NCBI GenBank assembly: GCA_902623735.1
Contig: CACNUU010000007.1
Span: 1 to 48,901 of the forward strand
Source: an uncultured Pelagibacteraceae bacterium
GTDB taxonomy: Bacteria; Pseudomonadota; Alphaproteobacteria; Pelagibacterales; Pelagibacteraceae
DNA length: 48,901 nt
Reading direction: 5' to 3'
Below are positions 8,276 through 17,141 of this stretch, one piece after another (position 1 is the first letter of the stretch; each line of letters begins with the position of its first letter). The notes under the pieces were generated by a model. The model did not search any database and was not told the DNA's origin. It saw only the letters and a list, made by a program, of their open reading frames with translations. The position numbers and the translations under genes were made by a program.

Positions 8276-11200
8276 TACTATCCCTATTTATTTTTTTAGT
8301 TAGCTTTCAAGCTCAAGCTAAAAATCCTCCACCTGGAACTGGTACTTCAGACATCCCAGCTAACATTTTAATCATGTTGGATAACTCAGGAAGTATGAGT
8401 GCAAAATTATACAACTCTGTCCAAGTTTATTATCCATTAGATGTTGCAACCGATAGTTCAGGTAATATTTATGTAATGGAATATTATAATAACAGAATTA
8501 AGGTTTTTGATAGCTCAGGTGCATATTTAAGAAGTTTTGGAGGGTATGGAAATGCCTGTTACCAATGGCAATTTGCTAGGCAATTTACAATTTACAATGA
8601 TGTGGTCTACATTGCGGATACTTATGGCCAAAAAATTAAAAGTCTCTCATTAACTGGTCAATGTAAAGACATATCGTTTCGCGGCGGGACGTATCCTCAT
8701 GCAATTGCTGCAAACAGCAATTATATCTTTGTAGGTTACAACTCAAATCGCATGACAGTTTTTGATTTTAGGCTTAATGAAAGAACTTCTCAAAGTTTAA
8801 ACAATGTAAGCTATTCCTGGGGAATGTCTATTAACCCTGCAGGCAATAAATTAGCCATAGCTGATTACGTTAGCAATCATGTTGTTGAATTTTCAATCAG
8901 TGGAGATACGCTAACATATACACAAAAAACTAGCTCAACTTACTCAAGTGGAAATGGGTACTTTCAAAGACCTACAGATACAGGATATGATAGCAGTGGA
9001 AATATTTATGTATCAGATCTTTATGCACATAGAGTTCAAAAATTTAATTCAAGTTTAGTCTATCAATCAAAAGTTGGATCATATTCAACTTCATCTGGAT
9101 TTAGATATCCTTATGGTATGCATATAGATAGCAATGACAAAGTTTACGCTACAGATTTTTATAATTATGCAGTTAGACAATATGATACAAGCTTAGTTGA
9201 GCAAAATACTTATGGCGGGGGTGGTGGAACATTATTGGATGCAGCAAAAAAAGTAATCAAAAAGATTGTATCTAATACTGATCTTACTTCTGGAGCCAAT
9301 TTTGGTCTGATGGAATGGGGAACAAGACACAACATAAGAGTAAAAATTAGTGATACAGGGGCTAAGCAAATTTATACGAATGTAGATGGAATTTATGCAA
9401 GTGGTGGAACTGATCTTAATAGAGCTCTTGGTATAGTTCGAAATTATTTCACAAGCGGCCAAGTTGCTAACTGGAATTTAACTTGTTCGTTAAATTATTT
9501 AATTGTAATTAGTGATGGATATTGGAGCAGCCATAGTTCAGTTATTAGTGTTACAAACCAATTAAGACAAACTTACAATATCAAAACTTTTGCAGTAGGT
9601 CTTACATCATCCGGTACCACGTACAACGATTTAGCCACAGCAGGTGGAACAAAAAAACCGTTATATGCTTCAAATGAAACAGAATTACTTCAAAAATTAA
9701 CTGATGCAATAAAACAAGCGATATCTGGAAGGCTTACTTTTACTACTCCAGCGGTAATGTCTGATGTAACCAAAGGTAACTTTGTATATCAATCAACATT
9801 TGAATATGCTAGAGATACGCAATGGAAAGGAAGTTTAAAAAAATATAAATTAAACTCTAATGGTGGTTTTGGTGCTGTTCAATGGGATGCAGGAGATAAA
9901 TTAAATTCTAAGAGCGCCTCATCAAGAAATATTTGGACACCTGAAATTAATACTAACATGAATAATTTTACAACATCAAATAGAGATGCTTTAAAATCAA
10001 GAATGTTTCCTAGTCAGTCACCAACCAATACTGAAGTTGAAAATTTAATTAATTTTATTAGAGGAATTGATACTTACGATCAAGATGGGGATGGAAATAC
10101 GACAGAGTCAATACATAAGCTAGCTGATATTTACCATTCAGATTTAATTGTTGTTGGAAAACCTGAGGCACCAGCTATTGATGATGGTACAATTAATTCT
10201 CAAAAGAAAGACTCTTATTATCGTTTACAAAAAAACTATAATAATTTCAAAAATGGATCAACTTGTGGAGGACCGTGCTCAAATAGAAAAGAAATTGTCT
10301 ATGCAGGTTCTAATAATGGCATCTTTCACGCTTTCGAGGCTTCAAATGGAAATGAGTTATGGGGATATATACCTCCAAACGTTTTAGGTAACCTCGAAAA
10401 AGTCCCATCGAGTAAGGCTAATTCGACTAATGCCATTTATGGTGTTGATGGCTCCCCAGTAGTGAAGGACATTTATTTTGATGATACTCCAAATGATGGA
10501 TCAAATAATCCTAGATGGAGAACTATCCTTATAAGTGGGCTTGGAGCAGGTGGAAAAGGATTATTTGCTTTAGATGTGACAAATCCTGACAGCCCTACTC
10601 ATTTATTTGCGATTAATAATGATGAAACAAATCAAGCTGTCCAACATTGGGGAGTTGATAGAATGAAAAATGAGTTTGGTTATGCTAGTGGAAGTATAGA
10701 TCCTCAATATGATTTTAGACAACTAGGCGAGACATGGTCTACACCAAGAATAATCAGAATTAAGGTTAGTGGTAAAGACAAATGGGTTGCTGTTTTTGGT
10801 GGAGGGTATAATGGTGCAGTAAATCCCAACATAGGATCTGCAGTTTTTGTAATTGATTTAGAGGATGAAGGAAGATTATTGAATGTAATAGATATTAAAA
10901 GTCAAAACGCACAAATTTTAAATACTTATCGAACTTTCATCGGTTCATCGCACTCATTTTTAATAAACAATAATACAGAACTTGATATCAGTAGATTATT
11001 TCCAAACCTTACATTTGATGTTAGCAAAGGAGAGTCTGTAAAAGCTGAAACTAATACAGACATTAGAACAACTCTTACATTCACAGGAACCGGTAATGTT
11101 AAAACTGTGAGTAAGGCATCTTTTAATACGAGGTGGCGTCCTGGATTTATCACAATTAGTAAAATGAAAGTTGATATCGCAAATTCATTACCAGCAGATT

Positions 11201-12012
11201 TGAGCGTGATTACTGCAGATGGCACAAATAAGGCTAATTATGATGGTGCTATGATTTATGCTTCTGATCTAGAGGGAAAAATAACTAAAATTAACTTAAC
11301 AGAGAATTTTATTATTGATAACGATGTTAATAGCCCTACTTATAAAATTATGTTGAGGAATGATTCATCTAATAAAAAAATACAACAAACAACTTTATTC
11401 GATGCTGGAACTACAACGTCTAATGGTAGATACATGTACACAAGGCCTGAGGTGACGATTAATAATGATAGTAATTTATGGTTATATTTTGGTACTGGAA
11501 ACACCCAAAAACTTCAAGAGCAGTCAAGTCAGGTGCAAAATAGACTTTATGGGATAAAAGACGTAAATTTCCCAAATTTTGTTAAATTAAACAGTGCTGG
11601 AACGGTGTCTCAATGTAAAACTTCACCTAATTGTCCTGGGGGAAGTGATTTAGGATGGTATGTGAACCTCCAAAAAGCTCAAAAATTGACTGCAGAGCCA
11701 ACTGTAGATAAAGATAGAGTATATTTCCCCATATATGAACCAAGTCCAGCAAGCAATAAATGTGGAGTTGGAACGGCTATTTTAAGGGCATATGATACAA
11801 AATGCGGAAATTCAGTGTTAAATGTGAGAATGGGTAAAGGAGTACTCTCAAAAGTTGTAATTCAGGATGATAATCTGTATATTGGTCTAGCAGGAGAGGC
11901 AGATAAGAATATTAGCGGATTTACGTCTAAAGATAACCTAATTACTGGAAAATCTAAGGCAAAATCAGCTTCTGGAGCAGTACAAATTGAAAGCTGGAAA
12001 GAAAATTACTAA
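8254..12012 (+). CDS. pilY1: PilY1-type pilus tip protein with NHL propeller inserted in its vWA domain
   Basis: A 1252-residue exported protein with signal peptide MVRLTAIILSLFIFLVSFQAQA. The vWA domain starts with MIDAS motif DNSGS (residues 43-47). Directly after it, residues about 56-325 form five or six NHL-type repeats (for example PLDVATDSSGNIYVMEYYNN and RPTDTGYDSSGNIYVSDLYA). The vWA domain then resumes with TLLDAAKKVI, YASGGTDLNRAL and YLIVISDGYW, so the metal-site residues are split by the insert. The C-terminal half is the PilY1 beta-propeller (EIVYAGSNNGIFHAFEASNG), with a calcium-loop-like DTYDQDGDGNTTE near 610. PilY1 caps the fibre and mediates adhesion. It overlaps the preceding gene by 22 bases. 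Confidence 0.93.
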   Translation: MVRLTAIILSLFIFLVSFQAQAKNPPPGTGTSDIPANILIMLDNSGSMSAKLYNSVQVYYPLDVATDSSGNIYVMEYYNNRIKVFDSSGAYLRSFGGYGNACYQWQFARQFTIYNDVVYIADTYGQKIKSLSLTGQCKDISFRGGTYPHAIAANSNYIFVGYNSNRMTVFDFRLNERTSQSLNNVSYSWGMSINPAGNKLAIADYVSNHVVEFSISGDTLTYTQKTSSTYSSGNGYFQRPTDTGYDSSGNIYVSDLYAHRVQKFNSSLVYQSKVGSYSTSSGFRYPYGMHIDSNDKVYATDFYNYAVRQYDTSLVEQNTYGGGGGTLLDAAKKVIKKIVSNTDLTSGANFGLMEWGTRHNIRVKISDTGAKQIYTNVDGIYASGGTDLNRALGIVRNYFTSGQVANWNLTCSLNYLIVISDGYWSSHSSVISVTNQLRQTYNIKTFAVGLTSSGTTYNDLATAGGTKKPLYASNETELLQKLTDAIKQAISGRLTFTTPAVMSDVTKGNFVYQSTFEYARDTQWKGSLKKYKLNSNGGFGAVQWDAGDKLNSKSASSRNIWTPEINTNMNNFTTSNRDALKSRMFPSQSPTNTEVENLINFIRGIDTYDQDGDGNTTESIHKLADIYHSDLIVVGKPEAPAIDDGTINSQKKDSYYRLQKNYNNFKNGSTCGGPCSNRKEIVYAGSNNGIFHAFEASNGNELWGYIPPNVLGNLEKVPSSKANSTNAIYGVDGSPVVKDIYFDDTPNDGSNNPRWRTILISGLGAGGKGLFALDVTNPDSPTHLFAINNDETNQAVQHWGVDRMKNEFGYASGSIDPQYDFRQLGETWSTPRIIRIKVSGKDKWVAVFGGGYNGAVNPNIGSAVFVIDLEDEGRLLNVIDIKSQNAQILNTYRTFIGSSHSFLINNNTELDISRLFPNLTFDVSKGESVKAETNTDIRTTLTFTGTGNVKTVSKASFNTRWRPGFITISKMKVDIANSLPADLSVITADGTNKANYDGAMIYASDLEGKITKINLTENFIIDNDVNSPTYKIMLRNDSSNKKIQQTTLFDAGTTTSNGRYMYTRPEVTINNDSNLWLYFGTGNTQKLQEQSSQVQNRLYGIKDVNFPNFVKLNSAGTVSQCKTSPNCPGGSDLGWYVNLQKAQKLTAEPTVDKDRVYFPIYEPSPASNKCGVGTAILRAYDTKCGNSVLNVRMGKGVLSKVVIQDDNLYIGLAGEADKNISGFTSKDNLITGKSKAKSASGAVQIESWKENY

Positions 12013-12401
12013 TTTATAATACTCTAACACAAATATAGCTTACTCTAACACAAAATAAGTAAAATTTTAGTAAAATCAATTTTTTAATGATTTTTCGAAT
12101 AAAATTCCAATTAATGATAATCTTTTAATTTTATTTATACTATAACACAAACTTAAATATATCTAACACAAAGAAAATATCTCTAACACAAAAAAGAATG
12201 ATTTTTTTAATCTATCTTATTAACAAGAATAAAAAATGGATATTAATATTGATTTTACTTAATTTTTATGCCTAAAATATTATTTTAGTTAAAAAAATTT
12301 AATATTTTTATACTATAACACAAAATATTTTTTCTCTAACACAAAAAATAATTGACTGATTTTTATGTTTGTGTTAGAGATTCTTATTAGAGGAAGAAAC
12401 A
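12013..12401 (+). repeat. Array of eight CTCTAACACAAA motifs in the pilY1-pilMN gap
   Basis: This 389-bp gap has no gene. It holds eight copies of a 12-bp motif with consensus CTMTAACACAAA. Direct copies start at 12022, 12043, 12140, 12161, 12181, 12313 and 12334, and one inverted copy lies at 12368-12379, just upstream of the next gene. Within each cluster the copies are 20-21 bp apart, two helical turns, so bound proteins would sit on one face. The last copy is 22 bp from ATG 12402. The pattern suggests operators or a small iteron-like binding array. The intervening sequence is plain AT-rich DNA. Confidence 0.8.
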
Positions 12402-14501
12402 ATGGAAACCATTCATAAAAAAGATGGTAGACTACATATTTATGTACGCCAAGATAAATACAAGGGAGAATTGAAATCCCATAATTGGGTGGGTAGAACT
12501 TACATTAATGGTAAACAGAAGGTTATTTCTTCAGGAACTACCAATCTAGAAGAGGCCATTCCCATATTAGAGAGATGGTTTGATGAGCTTCAACTTCAAA
12601 AAACTGACAATATAGTGGAAAATCCTACAAATACCTCTGAAAATCAAGCTCAACATGAACAAGTGAATAACCCAGCAATAGAACAACCATCCAAAAATGT
12701 GGTTAAAGAACATTCTGCTATAGCTAATGATGATGTCCAAAGTTCTAAAAAGAATGTAGCAATGGGAATGTTAGATAAATTAAAAAATCTTAAATTTTCA
12801 AATTTAAAAGGATCAAAAAACTCTTCAGAAAGTAATGTGCCTGGTCAAACACCTAAAAAGAATAAAGCTAAAGAGTTATTTCAAAAATTTTTCCAATCAA
12901 AAGTAAGTAAGATGAGTGTGGCTGGTGAGGAAATTGCTGGCTTAGATATTACAAAAGAAGCTATTAGGGTAGCACAAGTTTCACAAGACAAAGAAGAAAA
13001 CTGGATTTTAGATAAATTTTCTTATCGATTACTAGACCAAGAAAAAATTGCAGAAAATATATTAGAAAGCAAGGATTACATATCAGAAGAAATATCATTA
13101 GCCATGGCTAATGCGAAAATAACTTCTAAAAATATTGCTCTATCTATTCCAGTTACCAGTGCCATCATAAGAGTCGTAACAAGTCCTTTGATGACAGATG
13201 AGGAATTACAAAAAGCTATTGAAACAGATTCACTTTGGGAAAATCTTGTTCAATTGACCGATAATTTAAATGACTATTCTATTTTTCATCAAGTCATAAA
13301 CAGAAATTCAAAAAATAATACTATGGATATCTTGTTTGTTGCCTCAAAATTATCAGATGTCAATGCTTATGCATCAATAGCTAAAAAAGCTGGTTTAAAT
13401 CCTGTAATTATGGATGTGAGATGTTTTACCCTTAAGAATGCACATGATAATACCAAGTTCAAATCGATAAATAAGAATGAGAATTCCGTTATATTAGAGT
13501 TAGGATTGGATGAAAATTATGTAATGATAATTCATAATAATATTCCAATAATTACTGATATATTTTTAAGACCACAAGAAAAACAACATCTTTTAGACGT
13601 CGTAAACGATCAAATTCCTACAGAAGTTGAGGCAGTTATTAGAAGATACGCAATGCAGGTCAAACAAGCAATTACTGATTATGAGGCTAAATATGAAAAT
13701 AAGATTACATCTATACAAGTTGTCTCGAGTTTAAAAAATATTTCTTTTTTAATTCCTGCATTTAAAAAGAATTTACCAACAACTGGTTTTGTAAATTTCG
13801 ATCCATTACAAAGTGTAAGCGTACCATCTTATAATAATGATAAAATTCCAAATAATAATAAATCTACAATAGCGTCAGTACTTGGTTTGGCTTATAGAAA
13901 GTTAGATGTTTTTGGTTATTATAAATTTGTAACAGCAGTTAAAAATATTAATTTATTACCCAACAGGGATGCAATTAGACAACAGAACAAGCTAAAGTTT
14001 TTATCTGGATTTGCAATGAAAGGTGTCGCTGGAGCAGTAGCTGGAATTTATTTATTGCTTATTATCTTCTCTTATTTCCAAATCAGTAGCAATAATGAAA
14101 AGTTGATGGAATTTGATCAGGTGCAAATGGAATTTGATAAATTAAACGTACAATTTTCAAAATTAGCAAAGAAAAGAAGAGAGATGCAAAAATCTCTTGA
14201 TCTTGGAAAAATGATAAATTCAAATCAAGCTTCTTCCTATAGAACACTCGCACAAGTAACAAGAAGTGTCCCTTTAAGAGTTAATTTTACAAAAATAACT
14301 TTTGATGGAGAAGATAATTTAATCATAGAAGGTATGGCTTTTTCTGATCAAGACATCTTAAATTTTATCTCAAATTTGAATTCAAAATCTTTAATTGAAC
14401 AAGCTTCGTTAGCAAATATGAAAGTTGAAAATTCTGAAGCAACAGCAGGCAACAATAATAAAAAAGGGTTCGTAATAAATTGTAAATTGAAAGCAACGTA
14501 A
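12402..14501 (+). CDS. pilM: PilM-PilN fusion with N-terminal DNA-binding-like domain
   Basis: A 699-residue protein in three parts. Residues 1-65 (NWVGRTYINGKQKVISSG, then LEEAIPILERWFDEL) look like the short beta-strand plus helix domain at the N-terminus of tyrosine integrases (Arm/AP2-like). Residues 66-174 are a charged linker. Residues 175-505 are an actin-like PilM (IAGLDITKEAIRVAQVS; LGLDENYVMIIH). Residues 510-699 are PilN, with the PilM-binding peptide INLLPNRD, one membrane helix (533-559) and a periplasmic ferredoxin-like region. PilM and PilN normally are separate proteins, so here the complex is covalent. The start has a purine-rich site (AGAGGAAG). It overlaps pilO by one base. 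Confidence 0.85.
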   Translation: METIHKKDGRLHIYVRQDKYKGELKSHNWVGRTYINGKQKVISSGTTNLEEAIPILERWFDELQLQKTDNIVENPTNTSENQAQHEQVNNPAIEQPSKNVVKEHSAIANDDVQSSKKNVAMGMLDKLKNLKFSNLKGSKNSSESNVPGQTPKKNKAKELFQKFFQSKVSKMSVAGEEIAGLDITKEAIRVAQVSQDKEENWILDKFSYRLLDQEKIAENILESKDYISEEISLAMANAKITSKNIALSIPVTSAIIRVVTSPLMTDEELQKAIETDSLWENLVQLTDNLNDYSIFHQVINRNSKNNTMDILFVASKLSDVNAYASIAKKAGLNPVIMDVRCFTLKNAHDNTKFKSINKNENSVILELGLDENYVMIIHNNIPIITDIFLRPQEKQHLLDVVNDQIPTEVEAVIRRYAMQVKQAITDYEAKYENKITSIQVVSSLKNISFLIPAFKKNLPTTGFVNFDPLQSVSVPSYNNDKIPNNNKSTIASVLGLAYRKLDVFGYYKFVTAVKNINLLPNRDAIRQQNKLKFLSGFAMKGVAGAVAGIYLLLIIFSYFQISSNNEKLMEFDQVQMEFDKLNVQFSKLAKKRREMQKSLDLGKMINSNQASSYRTLAQVTRSVPLRVNFTKITFDGEDNLIIEGMAFSDQDILNFISNLNSKSLIEQASLANMKVENSEATAGNNNKKGFVINCKLKAT

Positions 14502-15181
14502 TGGATTTAGCTAATTTAAAAAATATAGATGTTAATGAATTATTCAATAAACTGAAAAGTGGAGGTTTAGCTGATAAAAAGACATTAATTAAATTTGGTA
14601 TTGGTTTTGGAGCAGTATTTATTTTTTTAATTTTCTATTATGTTTTTGTTGCACCCAAAGTTAATGTTCAAGAAGAAAAATTGGCAATTATGAATGAGAA
14701 TAAAGAAAAGATAATTGAATTTAATAATAATATTGGAACTTTAAAAGATGCAGTTACAAAATTAGAACCTGAATATGAAAAAAATAGTAAACTATTTCAC
14801 AGTAAAAAAGAGGTTGAAGATCTTTACCAAAATATCAGCAAATATGCTTTGATGAATGGTCTATCAATAATCAATTTAAAAAAAAGTGAGCCAAAAGCTG
14901 TTAATGGTTCTGCACAAGTATCATCTGAGAATAATTCAGAGCAAAATTCATCATCAGAAACTAATAGCGAAGGTCAACAAGTCCTTTATTATGAAATTCC
15001 AGTGGAATACGAAATTAGGGGCAATTTTTTAAGCTACTTAAAATTTAGAAGAGCACTATCAAAATCTTCTAAAGTGATAAACTATGATAAAGAGGAAATA
15101 ACAACCCTTAAAGAAATACAAGGTCAGATTTTATCAAAAGGAACAATATCAATTGTAGGATTACCAAATGAATATAAATAA
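14501..15181 (+). CDS. pilO: PilO, inner-membrane alignment complex protein
   Basis: A 226-residue protein with an N-terminal cytoplasmic stretch, one membrane helix (FGIGFGAVFIFLIFYYVFVA, about residues 29-48), a coiled coil of about 70 residues, and a periplasmic ferredoxin-like domain ending KGTISIVGLPNEYK. A Ser/Asn/Glu-rich linker (about 140-160) interrupts the domain. PilO pairs with the PilN half of the upstream fusion to set the periplasmic ring between PilC/PilM and PilQ. It overlaps pilMN by 1 base (TAATG) and pilP by 14 bases. Confidence 0.9.
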   Translation: MDLANLKNIDVNELFNKLKSGGLADKKTLIKFGIGFGAVFIFLIFYYVFVAPKVNVQEEKLAIMNENKEKIIEFNNNIGTLKDAVTKLEPEYEKNSKLFHSKKEVEDLYQNISKYALMNGLSIINLKKSEPKAVNGSAQVSSENNSEQNSSSETNSEGQQVLYYEIPVEYEIRGNFLSYLKFRRALSKSSKVINYDKEEITTLKEIQGQILSKGTISIVGLPNEYK

Positions 15182-15584
15182 ATTTTTAAAATTATTTTTG
15201 ATAACTATTCTATTCTTTCAATTTCAAACTTTGAAAGCTGATGATACAAATAAAATTGATGATGAGGAATTACCAGCTATAGATCCTTTTGCTGGCGGAG
15301 TTGGTAATACTAGTCAAGGAAGTGTGGAATCAACAAGTCAAAGTAGTCAGGGTAGTGGTTTGTTAAATAATATGAGATTAGTTGGAACAATAACTGGTAA
15401 AAATAAAAAGATAGCAATTTTCTCTTCGCCAGATGGCGGGGCATTTAAGTATGAAGAAAATGACTCAATTACAGCATCAACCAAGTTAATTGAGGTTTTT
15501 AATGAGGTAGTGATTGTTAGAGACGACTCGAATAATGAATATGAAGTTTATATGAACAATATTATTAAACCGAGCGATGGATAA
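15168..15584 (+). CDS. pilP: PilP-like periplasmic pilus protein
   Basis: A 138-residue protein with a signal peptide (FLKLFLITILFFQFQTLKA) but no lipobox Cys, unlike the lipoprotein PilP of Pseudomonas. The segment LPAIDPFAGG is the usual unstructured PilN/O-binding part. A Ser/Gly/Gln linker follows, then a small beta-domain (MRLVGTITGKNKKIAIFSSP) typical of PilP/GspC homology regions. It connects PilNO to the secretin PilQ. It overlaps the end of pilO and is 3 bases from pilQ. Confidence 0.88.
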   Translation: MNINKFLKLFLITILFFQFQTLKADDTNKIDDEELPAIDPFAGGVGNTSQGSVESTSQSSQGSGLLNNMRLVGTITGKNKKIAIFSSPDGGAFKYEENDSITASTKLIEVFNEVVIVRDDSNNEYEVYMNNIIKPSDG

Positions 15585-15587
15585 ACA

Positions 15588-17141
15588 ATGAAAAAATATT
15601 TTAATTTTTTATTTATAATATCCTTAATAGTTTTACTTCAATCTTGTTCAACTACAGGAAAAAAAGTAAAATCAGTTCATGGAGACAAGCCCTTAATTGA
15701 TACGGCTGAAATTATTGTAAAGGGTCGTGAGGAAATGGACAAAAAAATTATTGATGGTCCAAAACCTTATGATACTGAAGTTGTAAGAGAAGATAAAAGA
15801 AAAACTATTACAACAGAAAATGTTAAAAATTATGTAACAATTTCTGATGATTTTACTCATTTAAAACAGTTAGTCAGTTTTAACTTTCAAGGTTTAGATT
15901 TTGAATATGTAATGTCATTAATGGCTGATATTGCTGGAATTAATATTTTAGTTGGGGATGAAGTAAGTGGGACAGTAAATGCAAAAATTGAAAATGTTGG
16001 ATGGGATGTAGCCTTTCAAACTTTGTTAGATATGAAAACATTAGTCGCCGATGTAGATACTACAAATGGAATTATTAGAGTGCACACTCCTGAAAAATTA
16101 ACTGCTCAAGAGACTGCTAAATCGGCAAGAGCAGAAGTATTAAAGAAAAAGATAGAATTAGAGGAGTCAGTTGAACCAATTTTAGCTGAAATATTTAGAT
16201 TATATTATATCAGTCCTGCTCAAGCTAAAGCAACCTTAGAAGCTTTGTTTGCTACACAAGGAGCCGAGGGTGCGGCAACGATGAACAATCTAACAATCAC
16301 TGTTGAAAATACAACGAGATCAATAATTGTAAGAGGTCATGAGCCAGATCTTGATACCATCGATGCAGTTATTAGGGAAATAGATGTTAAAACAAAACAA
16401 GTTTTAATAGAAGCATTTATTGTAGATGCCACATCTACATTTGCTAAAGCTTTAGGTGCAAGGGTGGGGGCTATGAGTGTTAGCGAAAGAGGAACAGATG
16501 GCACAACCACAATTTCAGGAATTACCAGTGGAGGAAATGCAGCTACAACTGCATCAGACATTGCTTTGGGATCAGCAGCAGGAACAATTTCAAATCAAGG
16601 TATATCTGGAACTAGTGGTATTGGAATTTTAAAACAAATTGGAGCAAGGGCTCTTAAAGTTGAGCTTGAAGCATTAGAATCTTTAGCATTAAGTAAAACT
16701 CTTTCACAACCAAGTGTATTTACTTTAAATAACCAAGAAGCAAAAATCACTCAAGGTACACAAATTGCCTATCAAACTACATCAGATGGAACAACAACTA
16801 CAGAATTTAAAGAGGCGGCTTTATCTTTGACAGTAACACCAAGTATAATTGGTGATGGTAATGTTCTGCTAGATATAAAAGTAAATAATGATTCTGCCAT
16901 CGAAGTAGCAGGTTCAGATGAACCAGGTATTAAGACAAATGAAATTCTAACAAAACTTTTAGTAAGCGACGGAGATATAGTGGTTATTGGTGGTATTAAA
17001 AAGAATACAATAAATAATACCAATAGTAAAACACCAGGTGTAAGCAAGGTCCCAGTTGTTGGGAATTTATTTAAAAGTAAAAACAAAACCGATGAATTGG
17101 TTGAATTATTAATTTTCATAGCCCCAAGGGTAATAGATTAA
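15588..17141 (+). CDS. pilQ: PilQ secretin (lipoprotein form)
   Basis: A 517-residue outer membrane secretin. It has a lipoprotein signal with lipobox LQSC at Cys20, an N0/STN-like domain (FNFQGLDFEYVMSLMADIAG), a secretin_N repeat (FRLYYISPAQAKATLEALF, then TRSIIVRGHEPDLDTI), and the conserved secretin C-domain (KTLSQPSVFTLNNQEAKI, VPVVGNLFKS, ELVELLIFIAPRVID). The beta-barrel gate region around residues 290-340 is unusually rich in Gly, Thr and Ser. AMIN domains, common in PilQ, are absent, so it is shorter than the 700-residue forms. It forms the pore for the pilus. The pilB start follows the stop directly. Confidence 0.95.
   Translation: MKKYFNFLFIISLIVLLQSCSTTGKKVKSVHGDKPLIDTAEIIVKGREEMDKKIIDGPKPYDTEVVREDKRKTITTENVKNYVTISDDFTHLKQLVSFNFQGLDFEYVMSLMADIAGINILVGDEVSGTVNAKIENVGWDVAFQTLLDMKTLVADVDTTNGIIRVHTPEKLTAQETAKSARAEVLKKKIELEESVEPILAEIFRLYYISPAQAKATLEALFATQGAEGAATMNNLTITVENTTRSIIVRGHEPDLDTIDAVIREIDVKTKQVLIEAFIVDATSTFAKALGARVGAMSVSERGTDGTTTISGITSGGNAATTASDIALGSAAGTISNQGISGTSGIGILKQIGARALKVELEALESLALSKTLSQPSVFTLNNQEAKITQGTQIAYQTTSDGTTTTEFKEAALSLTVTPSIIGDGNVLLDIKVNNDSAIEVAGSDEPGIKTNEILTKLLVSDGDIVVIGGIKKNTINNTNSKTPGVSKVPVVGNLFKSKNKTDELVELLIFIAPRVID

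Noticed and set aside
12402..12600. An integrase gene at the start of pilMN
   Set aside because: Only the short N-terminal arm-like domain is present. The catalytic domain with the Arg-His-Arg-Tyr residues is absent and PilM follows.
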